64,000 nucleotides of DNA from Porphyromonas endodontalis ATCC 35406 (GTDB lineage: Bacteria > Bacteroidota > Bacteroidia > Bacteroidales > Porphyromonadaceae): contig NZ_ACNN01000020.1 in the NCBI RefSeq assembly GCF_000174815.1, forward strand, positions 124,001-188,000, written 5' to 3'. The position numbers were made by a program, and so were the translations under genes. Below the pieces are notes generated by a model. It did no database searches and was not told the DNA's origin. It was given only the letters and a program-made list of their open reading frames with translations. Below, in pieces: positions 8,296-15,751 of this stretch; position 1 is the stretch's first letter; every line of letters starts with the position of its first letter.

Positions 8296-8829
8296 GCCTT
8301 TCTCCGTGAATACGACACTTCTACAGCGAAGAGAAAATGCAACAAAATGCCCTTTTGCCGTGAGCACTTATCTCTCTAGGGGTGCCTGATTTGCGCCGAT
8401 CTTTTGCGCATTGCAGAATCAACCCTTGCCTTGGGCAATATTGGTTGCAGACCTTGCGCAATTTTTCTCCCTTCCAAACGGGCAAAAAAAATAGCCCTGT
8501 ATCCAAAAAAGTACAGGAACTATTCGAGGAAAGGGCATTATAGAGAGGATGAGAGGTAAGTAGATGGAAATGAGAGGGATTTGCGCTATATTTCTATGGT
8601 TTGCGTATTGAGATAAAGAGCAGAAGATGTGGATTTATGCAGAAGTTCCGTTACCAAACCGTTAGTCCATTCCTCGAATGGTAACGAAGAGGTAGGAGAA
8701 GGTAATCGACAGAAGAGTATTCGGTAACTCATTTTTCTGCGATTACGGTTCTTATGCTCTGTACCACAATGTTTTGCGTAGCTGAAAACGCTTCAAAATC
8801 GGGTAACTTTGCCCATAAAAAAGAAGCGT
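8296..8829. other. Intergenic region holding the left end of the mobile element
   Basis: No convincing gene. It holds CCTGTA (8496-8501) facing TACAGG (8512-8517), and the 10-mer TAGCCCTGTA (8492-8501) whose exact reverse complement recurs at 17591-17600 near the other end. An 8-bp inverted repeat CGTTACCA (8649-8656) / TGGTAACG (8679-8686) is followed by further GGTAAC hexamers at 8723-8728 and 8802-8807. The element boundary should lie in this stretch, but the exact junction cannot be set without an empty-site sequence. Confidence 0.5.
8804..8811 (+). promoter_or_regulatory. -7 promoter box of the first integrase gene, overlapping a CTnDOT-core-like motif
   Basis: TAACTTTG matches TAnnTTTG and ends 18 bp before the ATG at 8830. 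The 10-mer GTAACTTTGC (8803-8812) also matches the GTANNTTTGC core described for CTnDOT integration sites. That match alone is weak because the same 10-mer pattern recurs at ordinary promoters in this window. Confidence 0.5.
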
Positions 8830-10059
8830 ATGGAAAAAGACAAAATGAAGGTTTTGCTCTACCTGAAAAAGAGCGGATTGGACAAGTCGGGGCAAGCTCC
8901 GATCATGGGGCGGATAACCTACGAGCGAACTATAGCCCAATTTAGTTGTAAGCTCTCGTGCGATCCCAAGTTGTGGAACGCTCGTGAGAGCAGATTGAAT
9001 GGCAAGAGTCGTGAAGCAGTGGCAACGAATGGCAAGTTGGAACGCTTGCTTCTCTCGGTACAGTCAGCTTATCGAGTCCTTTGCGAGCGAGGAAAAGTCT
9101 TTACGGCAACTGATATCAAAGAGCAGTTCCAAGGAAGTATGCAAACTCAAATCACCTTTTTGGAACGATACAACCGAATGGTTGAAGATATGGCACAAAA
9201 GGTAGGCATCGAAATAAAGGCAGCGTCTTTGAATAGTTACTATACTATTCGCAAGCATCTGCAAGCCTTTATAGGGGAGAAGTACCACACGACAGATATT
9301 TCTTTCGGACAAATGGAAGAAGATTTCTTGGAGTGCTTGCAACATTACTCTGTCGGAAAGTTGAGACATTCGCAAGGTTATTATCGTAAGATGGCTTTGG
9401 CGGTTAAAAAAGCCTGTCGCTTGGCGTATCATGAGGGTTTGACAGAGCGACAACTGTTTGCTCACATACAGATTGAACGAGGAGAGAATAAACAACCTCG
9501 TGCATTGGACAGAGCTTCATTGGATAAGTTGCAAGCCTTGACCTTTGAGCCGTATGAAGTGGAGTTGGAAACCGCACGCAACCTCTTTCTCTTTTCTTGC
9601 TTTACGGGTGTTGCCTATTGTGATATGGTAGTACTTAATCGAGAACACCTCTTTACGGATGATAAGGGGGCGTGGTGGCTGAAGTTCCGCAGACAAAAGA
9701 CCGATACACTTTGCCGTGTGAAGCTCTTGCCTGAAGCCGTTCATTTGATAGAGCGTTATCAATCTGACGAACGAACCACGCTATTTGCTCCCATTGTTTA
9801 TTCGGCTTACCTTATCCAACTCAAAGCCCTACAACTTCGGGCGGGTATCTCCATTACCCTTTCGGCACACGTCGGTCGCCATACTTTTGCGACCTTGATT
9901 ACCTTGGAGCGTGGCGTTCCCATCGAAACGGTAAGCCGTATGTTGGGGCATAGCAACATCCAAACAACTGAGCGATACGCCTATGTTACCCCGAAGAAGC
10001 TCTTCGATGAGTTCGAGCGATTTCTCTCTTTCACTGAAAATCTAACCTTAACCCTATAA
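8830..10059 (+). CDS. Tyrosine recombinase/integrase, IntDOT-like (first of tandem pair)
   Basis: A 409-aa site-specific recombinase. The ATG at 8830 is used; a TTG at 8809 would add seven residues and lies inside the promoter box. An N-terminal arm-binding domain (MKVLLYLKKSGLDKSGQAPIMGRI) and SAM-like core-binding domain (about 100-200) precede the catalytic domain. That domain contains RRQKTDT (beta-hairpin Lys), HVGRHTFAT (HxxR) and LGHSNIQTTERYAYV (His and the nucleophile Tyr). The position usually holding the first catalytic Arg reads TGVAYCDM, as in the IntDOT group, which is known to lack that Arg. It should integrate and excise the element with the second recombinase starting 5 bp downstream. 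Confidence 0.93.
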   Translation: MEKDKMKVLLYLKKSGLDKSGQAPIMGRITYERTIAQFSCKLSCDPKLWNARESRLNGKSREAVATNGKLERLLLSVQSAYRVLCERGKVFTATDIKEQFQGSMQTQITFLERYNRMVEDMAQKVGIEIKAASLNSYYTIRKHLQAFIGEKYHTTDISFGQMEEDFLECLQHYSVGKLRHSQGYYRKMALAVKKACRLAYHEGLTERQLFAHIQIERGENKQPRALDRASLDKLQALTFEPYEVELETARNLFLFSCFTGVAYCDMVVLNREHLFTDDKGAWWLKFRRQKTDTLCRVKLLPEAVHLIERYQSDERTTLFAPIVYSAYLIQLKALQLRAGISITLSAHVGRHTFATLITLERGVPIETVSRMLGHSNIQTTERYAYVTPKKLFDEFERFLSFTENLTLTL

Positions 10060-10064
10060 GAGCT

Positions 10065-11231
10065 ATGCGCAGTACATTCAAAATCCTGTTCTATATCAAT
10101 AAGAACAAGACTAAGGCGGACGGCACAACGGCAATCCTTTGCCGTATCACCATAGACGGAGCGAACGTAGTGATAACCACAGGGGAAAGTGTCGTTCCGC
10201 ACTATTGGAGTGTGAAGCGAGGGGAGACAACGGACAAGAATACCAACCAACGCCTGCAAACCTTTCGGGAAGAAATCGAACAGGGGTACAATACCTTGCT
10301 CTACAAATATGGAGCAGTGAGTGCCGAACTTCTGAAGAACTACTTGCAAGGCATCGGGAGAACTCCAGCGGCACTACTTGCCCTTAGTGCGGAGGAACTC
10401 AAAGCCCAACGAGAAACCAAGAGCGAGGGAACATATAGTAACAATCGGTGTTCCGACAGACAGCTTAACGCCTTTGTGCGAAGTCGTGGCGAGGAGGATA
10501 TTCCCCTAACGGCTATCACGATAGATTTCTTTGATGATTACCGTTTCCATTTGAAGAAAGAGGGCTATGCCCCTGCAACGATAAACAGGCATTTGTGTTG
10601 GTTGAGTCGGTTGATGTACCGAGCCGTCAGTCAGGGAACTATACGCTTCAATCCGTTTGAAGAGGTGAAGTACGAAACCGTGGAGCGTAAGCCTCGTTTC
10701 CTGAGCAAGGGCGATGTGGCAAAGTTCTTGGCGTTCCCATTGCAAGACGAAAGGGCGGAACTAAGCCGAAGAATGTTTCTTTTCTCCGTCTTTACGGGGT
10801 TGGCATTTGCCGACTTGCAGAGCCTGCGAGCTTCGCAAATCGAAACGAACAGCGAAGGGAAGCGGTATATCCGCAAGGCAAGACAGAAAACGGAAGTGGA
10901 GAGTTTGATACCCCTACACCCGATAGCGGAGCAGATACTTTCGCTCTACACGAAGAAGAATAGCAAAGAGGATTACAAGATATTCCCCGATACGATGAGC
11001 AAGGGCAAACTACTGACCCATCTCAAAGCCGTGGGCTTGGCGTGTGGTGTTCGTACTCCGCTGAGCTACCATGTTGGACGACACAGTTTCGGCACGCTGA
11101 CCTTGGAGGCAGGCATTCCGATAGAGAGCATTGCCAAGATGATGGGACATTCGTCCATTGCCAGCACGCAAATCTATGCCCAAATCACCGACCAAAAGAT
11201 TGCAAGGGATATGGACATGTTGATACGATAA
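10065..11231 (+). CDS. Tyrosine recombinase/integrase (second of tandem pair)
   Basis: A 388-aa tyrosine recombinase encoded 5 bp after the first, surely co-transcribed. The arm-binding N-terminus is MRSTFKILFYINKNKTKADG. The core-binding region (about 125-210) includes TAITIDFFDDYRFHLKKEGYAPATINRHL. Catalytic motifs are KARQKTEVESLIPL, HVGRHSFGT and MGHSSIASTQIYAQI with the nucleophile Tyr. Again the first Arg site reads TGLAFADL. Tandem recombinases of this type are common on Bacteroidetes mobile elements, where one or both are required for integration. A strong intrinsic terminator follows. Confidence 0.93.
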   Translation: MRSTFKILFYINKNKTKADGTTAILCRITIDGANVVITTGESVVPHYWSVKRGETTDKNTNQRLQTFREEIEQGYNTLLYKYGAVSAELLKNYLQGIGRTPAALLALSAEELKAQRETKSEGTYSNNRCSDRQLNAFVRSRGEEDIPLTAITIDFFDDYRFHLKKEGYAPATINRHLCWLSRLMYRAVSQGTIRFNPFEEVKYETVERKPRFLSKGDVAKFLAFPLQDERAELSRRMFLFSVFTGLAFADLQSLRASQIETNSEGKRYIRKARQKTEVESLIPLHPIAEQILSLYTKKNSKEDYKIFPDTMSKGKLLTHLKAVGLACGVRTPLSYHVGRHSFGTLTLEAGIPIESIAKMMGHSSIASTQIYAQITDQKIARDMDMLIR

Positions 11232-11254
11232 AGAAAGATGTAGGCTTAAATAGA

Positions 11255-11296
11255 AAAGAGTTTGCTCTACGCTAATGGAGCAAACTCTTTTTTCTT
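11255..11296 (+). terminator. Intrinsic terminator after the integrase operon
   Basis: A perfect 14-bp stem (AAAAGAGTTTGCTC, 11255-11268, with its complement 11279-11292) runs into a T-rich tail. Its A-rich left arm could also end leftward transcription from the cargo operon. Confidence 0.85.
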
Positions 11297-11373
11297 ATTT
11301 GTGCGTTGAATCGATTAGTCAGCACACACCTATGTGCTGATATTACATTTCTTATTGTAATAAAAGGTGGCTA

Positions 11374-12123
11374 CTACTTTCCTTTACATAATTCAATTCT
11401 TGTCATTATATGGATGCAATAAAAATAATGAGCAACTTTCTTTAGAGAATCAGATAATTCTGTCAATAATTCCTTTTGTTGTCTGTATGCCTTTATAATT
11501 TCATTATTATCATTTTTTATAGCCAAAATAACATTTCCTCCACTCTCTTTTTCTTTCATGGATTCTTGCTGTTCAAATATCTTGCGTAATGTTTCAATAT
11601 CCACTTCTTTCATTGTGAATTTCTCCAAATCCAAGTTCGGATTTTCCGTTACAGGATATCTAAAGAACGAACTTTGTTTGTCGTATTTTGCAATAATAGG
11701 AATAGCCTTTGTTATATCCTCGTATTCTTTCCAATCTCCTTTATTAGCAAGGGATTCAAGTCTTGTTATATTCTTTAGTAGCAAATCGTCTTTCCAATAC
11801 CGATATAATTCATCAATCCAATGGCAACTATAGAGAGGTCGCCATTTTCCTTGACTTAGGATTTTAGGCTTTGTACTCTCACAAGAATCATTCTCGTATG
11901 GGATAGATAATTTCTTATGAAAAATAATTATCAATGATTTTAATGCTAATTCGATAGAGTGTCTATATAAGAAATTAATAGGCATTTCGATAAGTTGGAA
12001 GGCTTGAATTTTATGTCTTCCTTCATCCATATATTTAGCCGAGTTATAATAAGTTTCTGCGGTAATTCCAAAACCAAAATCTAAGTGGTCTCCAGGTGAA
12101 GTTAACCAATATTCCATATACAA
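11374..12123 (-). CDS. HEPN-like hypothetical protein (cargo operon, last gene)
   Basis: A 249-aa protein of unknown function, predicted mostly helical and soluble, with no signal peptide. LYRHSIELALKSLIII (about residues 51-66) resembles the xxHxhELxLKxLh helix of HEPN-type families. A second helix with CHWIDELYRYW (about 98-108) and FFRYPVTENP (about 150-160) also recall that superfamily. I see no canonical RNase RxxxxH motif, so nuclease activity is not supported. It is AT-rich compared with the flanking chromosome. It lies 9 bp after the HEAT-repeat gene, in one leftward operon with it and the acetyltransferase. The HEPN assignment is tentative. Confidence 0.6.
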   Translation of the reverse strand: MYMEYWLTSPGDHLDFGFGITAETYYNSAKYMDEGRHKIQAFQLIEMPINFLYRHSIELALKSLIIIFHKKLSIPYENDSCESTKPKILSQGKWRPLYSCHWIDELYRYWKDDLLLKNITRLESLANKGDWKEYEDITKAIPIIAKYDKQSSFFRYPVTENPNLDLEKFTMKEVDIETLRKIFEQQESMKEKESGGNVILAIKNDNNEIIKAYRQQKELLTELSDSLKKVAHYFYCIHIMTRIELCKGK

Positions 12124-12132
12124 ATAATGTGA

Positions 12133-12810
12133 TTATTTAGCAGGGTTCAATATTTTCGTTGCAAGTTTGTAAGTGAACAGAACTTGAGGATTGGATAAAT
12201 CCCATCGCTCCACTTCCTGTCTTATCAAGTCTGTGTGTTTTTTACTTATATCCCTTAAAGCGTTTCCTACGGATTTCCGAAGATATTCGCTTTCGTGTGC
12301 CTTGTGCTTAGCAATTAGAGCAATAGCCACCGATGGATTTTCCTTGAAGTATGGGCGACTTGTCCAAATCCTCAATCCCTCCGTTACAGCACGGATAACA
12401 TTCGGATTATTGTCATTTATCCACTCTTCGATAAGTGGCAAAGACGCTTCATATCCTCTGTGTTTGCAAACCTCATCAAAAGCCTTTGCAAGCATTTCCT
12501 GCACACGCCAATTTTTATCGGTGCTTACTCGTGCTTTCAGAAGACAAAGCGCATCATTATTCGTTATCGCTAATCGTCCCAATATTGTTGTTGCCAACAT
12601 GCGGACTTGATAGGCTTCTTGCTCGAATGCGTCAAGAGCAAATTCAAAACATTGTTTTTCTGAATAAGCAGAAAGGATTTCATTTGCTCCATGAAAGATA
12701 TGCTGAAATCCATGTTCAATTTGCTGTATCCGAGTGAGGATATTGCTTATTTCCATTATTTCTGAAGCTTTTAATATATGTTCAATCGCTGTAAATCTAT
12801 GAGAAAACAT
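12133..12810 (-). CDS. HEAT-repeat protein related to DNA-alkylation-repair (AlkC/AlkD-like) enzymes
   Basis: A 225-aa all-helical protein. Successive helical repeats are seen at about 60-85 (ALDAFEQEAYQVRMLATTILGRLA), 100-125 (STDKNWRVQEMLAKAFDEVC), 140-165 (NPNVIRAVTEGLRIWTSRPYFKENP) and 180-205 (ESEYLRKSVGNALRDISKKH). The blocks WRVQEMLAKAFD and RAVTEGLRIWTSRPYF resemble HEAT-like DNA-alkylation-repair proteins, whose repeats cradle alkylated DNA. Whether this one is a glycosylase is uncertain. Its start overlaps the acetyltransferase gene by 14 bp; an in-frame ATG at 12756 is possible. It is AT-rich like its operon partners and differs from the chromosomal AlkD-like protein at 27792-28502. 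Confidence 0.72.
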   Translation of the reverse strand: MFSHRFTAIEHILKASEIMEISNILTRIQQIEHGFQHIFHGANEILSAYSEKQCFEFALDAFEQEAYQVRMLATTILGRLAITNNDALCLLKARVSTDKNWRVQEMLAKAFDEVCKHRGYEASLPLIEEWINDNNPNVIRAVTEGLRIWTSRPYFKENPSVAIALIAKHKAHESEYLRKSVGNALRDISKKHTDLIRQEVERWDLSNPQVLFTYKLATKILNPAK

Positions 12811-13342
12811 TGCTTGATGCCGAATGTTTTGCTATCCATTTAATTCTTACAGCAGATAAAACATCCGATTTTATTCTCTGGTTGAGCAATACTTTAAATC
12901 CACATTTTTCATAAAATGACAAAGGTGAAAAATAGGTATCTCCATCTATTTTTTTGTACAAATCATGGTCTATAACCCATCCATTTAATTCAGACTCTTG
13001 TAATTTTAGCAACTCAATCATCATTCTACCTAAACCCTTTGAATGAATGGTGGCAGATAAGATAATGGCAAACCATTGAGCATTATCTCTATAAAATTTG
13101 AAAGCCCAACCTTTTATTTGTCCATCAGATAGCTCCTTCAATAGGAAGTGTTTGGCATTGCTTAATCCATCTAAGTAGTGATTAAAGCTATTTAGAGAGG
13201 AATGAGATAGCCCTTGAGGATATTCTCTATTCCACAAGTTAATCAGGCTCTGCTTCTCATCTAAACTCAAATCTTCCGTTTCTATTAAGTTGAAGCCGTT
13301 TGAGGTAAAAAAATCACTTATATCCTTTTTCGAGGTATTCAT
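12797..13342 (-). CDS. GNAT-family N-acetyltransferase (cargo operon, first gene)
   Basis: A 181-aa protein with the GNAT acetyl-CoA-binding signature at about residues 95-112 (AIILSATIHSKGLGRMMIELL, with the xxGLGRM pyrophosphate loop). The C-terminal strand and helix SPLSFYEKCGFKVL (about 140-153) are typical of the fold. The acetyl acceptor is unknown. It heads the AT-rich leftward operon and has a TAnnTTTG-type box about 63 bp upstream (13405-13412). The overlap with the HEAT-repeat gene suggests coupled translation. No toxin-antitoxin partner of the RHH type, which often pairs with GNAT toxins, is visible next to it. Confidence 0.78.
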   Translation of the reverse strand: MNTSKKDISDFFTSNGFNLIETEDLSLDEKQSLINLWNREYPQGLSHSSLNSFNHYLDGLSNAKHFLLKELSDGQIKGWAFKFYRDNAQWFAIILSATIHSKGLGRMMIELLKLQESELNGWVIDHDLYKKIDGDTYFSPLSFYEKCGFKVLLNQRIKSDVLSAVRIKWIAKHSASSNVFS

Positions 13343-13404
13343 TTTTCCATCTTTATATTACATTGTCAGAATCCATGAGGAAAAGACTTATGATGTGAAT
13401 AACG

Positions 13405-13412
13405 CAAATGTA
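13405..13412 (-). promoter_or_regulatory. -7 promoter box for the cargo operon
   Basis: TACATTTG on the minus strand, within GTACATTTGC (13404-13413), 62 bp upstream of the acetyltransferase ATG. The identical 10-mer occurs twice upstream of the HTH genes, which suggests common control. Confidence 0.5.
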
Positions 13413-13426
13413 CTTGATTTATTGCG

Positions 13427-13488
13427 AAAAGATACCGAGTAATCAGCAAAAAGATACCGAGCAATGGTGAGATTGCTCAGTATCTTTT
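13427..13488. terminator. Direct repeat plus long hairpin between HTH genes and cargo operon
   Basis: AAAAGATACCGAG occurs at 13427-13439 and 13449-13461. The second copy opens a 17-bp stem (13449-13465 with 13472-13488, one mismatch, loop GGTGAG). On either strand the hairpin ends in a short U run, so it could stop leftward transcription from the HTH pair. The extra tandem copy could form an alternative stem. Confidence 0.55.
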
Positions 13489-13556
13489 GGATGACCATTC
13501 GGCAGGTTCTTTCTGTGTGGTTGCCAAACGACAGGAAAACGCTTCTTCCAAATGCT

Positions 13557-13850
13557 TTATCTCCGATAGTTCTCTTGCAGTAGACTATTGATGTCGGATA
13601 GTCGATAGAGTATTTTCCCTGCGATTTGGGTGTAGGGAATAATGCCCTTGTCCCGATAGTCCTGCAAGGTGCGAGGGCTGACGAAAAGCCGTTCGCAGAC
13701 CTCTCGCCCTGTAAGGTAGATTTCTCCCCCGAAGAGAGGACGGTGCGTTTGGGCAATCTCCCGAAGGCGTTTTCTTACTTCTCTAATGCCTGAGATGAGT
13801 TGCTTCATCTCGGGTGTTTCTTTGTTTACGATTTCGTGTTCCATAGTCAT
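13557..13850 (-). CDS. Excisionase-like helix-turn-helix protein (second of pair)
   Basis: A 97-aa protein with a helical N-terminus (MKQLISGIREVRKRLREIAQ). It is followed by a MerR/excisionase-type winged HTH: YLTGREVCERLFVSPRTLQDYRDKGIIPYTQIAGKILYRLSDINSLL. This HTH-17-like architecture is typical of small Xis or transcription factors on Bacteroidetes elements, which direct excision or activate transfer genes. The start overlaps the upstream HTH gene as ATGA, so the two are translated together. Position 13844 is an alternative start. Confidence 0.82.
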   Translation of the reverse strand: MTMEHEIVNKETPEMKQLISGIREVRKRLREIAQTHRPLFGGEIYLTGREVCERLFVSPRTLQDYRDKGIIPYTQIAGKILYRLSDINSLLQENYRR

Positions 13851-14125
13851 TGTATTTTGCGGTTGGACTTGGCAAGGAGTGCTTCCACATCCTCACGTTT
13901 GTAATAGCACTTATGTCCGATTTGGATAAAGGGCAGCACGGACGTGTCTCGATAGTGTTGGAGCGTTCGCTTGCTGATGTTCAGTATTCGGCACACGTCC
14001 CCGTTGTGCAACAGGTCGGGGACTTCGGGTTTCGTGCCAAACTCTTCTCTCATACAAAGAGCCAACTCTTCGATGCTCTTTTTCAATTCCTCCCAAGCAG
14101 AGGTATCGATGGCGGTAAATCTCAT
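13847..14125 (-). CDS. Excisionase-like helix-turn-helix protein (first of pair)
   Basis: A 92-aa protein. A short helical lead (SAWEELKKSIEELALCMREEF) is followed by the DNA-binding wing fold DLLHNGDVCRILNISKRTLQHYRDTSVLPFIQIGHKCYYKREDVEALL, clearly paralogous to its neighbour. It is probably a recombination directionality factor or regulator of the element. Two copies of the promoter 10-mer GTACATTTGC lie upstream on the same strand (14166-14175 and 14236-14245). Confidence 0.82.
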   Translation of the reverse strand: MRFTAIDTSAWEELKKSIEELALCMREEFGTKPEVPDLLHNGDVCRILNISKRTLQHYRDTSVLPFIQIGHKCYYKREDVEALLAKSNRKIQ

Positions 14126-14806
14126 ATCAAAATCGTTTTAAATTGTTGTTTTTTCTCTTTTTGATGCAAATGTACGCAGGCGAAATTCTTGTTCCTAACC
14201 TCGATGAAATAGAGGGAAACAGCAGGAAGTCTGAGGCAAATGTACAAGCACAAACCACCTGTTCCATTCCCTTTTCTCTAAGTGCGTACTTGTGGCTTCG
14301 ATATGGTATGAAGTGGCTCTATCGCCAATGAAAACAGACACTCATTTTTCATCCGAGGAAAAAGGATGCAGGCTTTGGCAATCCGATGAAGTCGCTTTCT
14401 GAGTCGTTCTCCTTTCTGTTCGCTCCTTTTGAGCCTTTTCGTCCCAATTTCTCCTGCTTGTGTCGTCCATTCTCGGAGCATTTCTCTGTACCTCGAAGCA
14501 ACAGACACACTAACCTTGGGACTCTGTGTTCGCCTCTGTAACTTGGTTTCAGCATCCCGTTTCGGATGAAAGTTCAAAACCAAGCAAACAGAAGAAGTAC
14601 GAACAATGAAAAGAACCAAGCGAATAAGAAACGCCATAGATACTTTCTTCTTTCACTGTGAAAGGAGATATACAGTGAAAGAGAAAAAGCAGAGAAAGAC
14701 TTTTTGCTTTGAGTGCAAGAAAGTCCGTCCTCCGTAAGAAAAGAGCTTTTTCCTTTCACCGTTTGAACCACTCTTTTTATTCACTCAATAATCATCGAAT
14801 CAACTT
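14126..14806. other. 681-bp region between HTH pair and primase gene; no confident gene
   Basis: It holds two minus-strand promoter boxes (14167-14174, 14237-14244) for the HTH pair. A 119-codon minus-strand frame (14278-14637) reads through a basic stretch (RLKRSEQKGERLRKRLHRIAKAC) but has no fold, start context or motif I can recognise. A smaller frame (14574-14771) is hydrophobic near its end. I favour a regulatory or non-coding region, without excluding a small basic protein. Confidence 0.4.
14167..14244 (-). promoter_or_regulatory. Two identical promoter boxes upstream of the HTH pair
   Basis: TACATTTG on the minus strand at 14167-14174 and 14237-14244, each inside the same 10-mer GTACATTTGC and 70 bp apart. 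The nearer lies 41 bp upstream of the HTH start at 14125. Confidence 0.5.
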
Positions 14807-15751
14807 ATGAAATCAAGATTTTACGATCTACAATACATCAAGGCGATACCGATAGCAGACTATCTGCACGCCTGCGGTATCAAGCCTGCCAAGCGTTACA
14901 ACGGCTATGCCCTTTATCACGCACCCTACCGAGAAGACCCGAATGCCAGCCTGAAAGTGGATTTTCGGCAAAACCTGTGGCACGACTACGGCACGAGCCA
15001 AGGCGGAAGCATCATCGACCTTGTGATGAAGATGCGAGGATGCAGTGCCTACGGAGCAATAGCGCATCTTGCCGAAGGGAAAGCAACAACCCTCGCCCCT
15101 TCTTCCTTTCATCGTGAAGCTCACATAGGGCAGAGAAGGGACGAACAGCGACCCAATAATACAAGGCGTATTCTTTCCATCAATGAAGCGTTACCCCTAC
15201 ATCTGCAAAGCTATCTCCGAGAGGTACGCAAGATAGACCTTGCCGTGGCAAGCCCCTATCTCCATCACGTTCGCTATGAGGTAGGAGGAAGAGAATACTC
15301 CGCCATCGGCTTTCCCAATCGTGCAGGAGGGTATGAGCTTCGGGACGACAAGATATTCAAAGGCACAATCGCTCCGAAGGATATTTCCGTGATTGCAGGA
15401 CAAGCGAACAACGCCCCTCTGTGCATTTTCGAGGGGGTTATGGACTTCCTTTCCCTTCTCACGATGAAAGGGAAAGAAGCCATTTCGCCTTCCATCGTTC
15501 TGAACTCCGTGAGTAATATCCATAGAGCCGTTGCCTATCTCCACGAGAAAGGCATCGACTCCGTTCGGGCTTTCTTCGACAACGACCCTGCGGGACGGCA
15601 GGCTCTTCAAGCTATCCAATCGACAGGCATCAAGGTAGAGGATATGAGCCGACACTATTCCCGATACAAAGACCTCAATGAGTACCACATTGCCCAAAGA
15701 ACAGGGCAAAAACAGGTGATACCACCTCGTAAACGAGGACTTAGACGATAA
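14807..15751 (+). CDS. CHC2-like/Toprim primase protein of mobile element
   Basis: A 314-aa protein. The N-terminal part (about 15-90) follows the layout of a DnaG-type zinc-binding domain: YALYHAPYREDPNASLKVDF, then NLWHDYGTSQGGSIIDLVM. The usual zinc cysteines are absent (YHAPY and WHDYG where CPFH and CxxC are expected). The C-terminal Toprim domain has the acidic motifs LCIFEGVMDFLSLL (about 205-218) and AFFDNDPAGRQAL (about 260-272) that bind metal. Such proteins are frequent beside mobilization genes in Bacteroidetes elements and are thought to prime the transferred strand. It lies 0.33 kb upstream of the relaxase, same direction. Confidence 0.85.
   Translation: MKSRFYDLQYIKAIPIADYLHACGIKPAKRYNGYALYHAPYREDPNASLKVDFRQNLWHDYGTSQGGSIIDLVMKMRGCSAYGAIAHLAEGKATTLAPSSFHREAHIGQRRDEQRPNNTRRILSINEALPLHLQSYLREVRKIDLAVASPYLHHVRYEVGGREYSAIGFPNRAGGYELRDDKIFKGTIAPKDISVIAGQANNAPLCIFEGVMDFLSLLTMKGKEAISPSIVLNSVSNIHRAVAYLHEKGIDSVRAFFDNDPAGRQALQAIQSTGIKVEDMSRHYSRYKDLNEYHIAQRTGQKQVIPPRKRGLRR

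Noticed and set aside
8803-8812. GTAACTTTGC as the definite left attachment core
   Set aside because: It would leave no room for integrase arm sites before the gene, and the same 10-mer pattern occurs at ordinary promoters (20559 and 41573 regions), so the match is not diagnostic.
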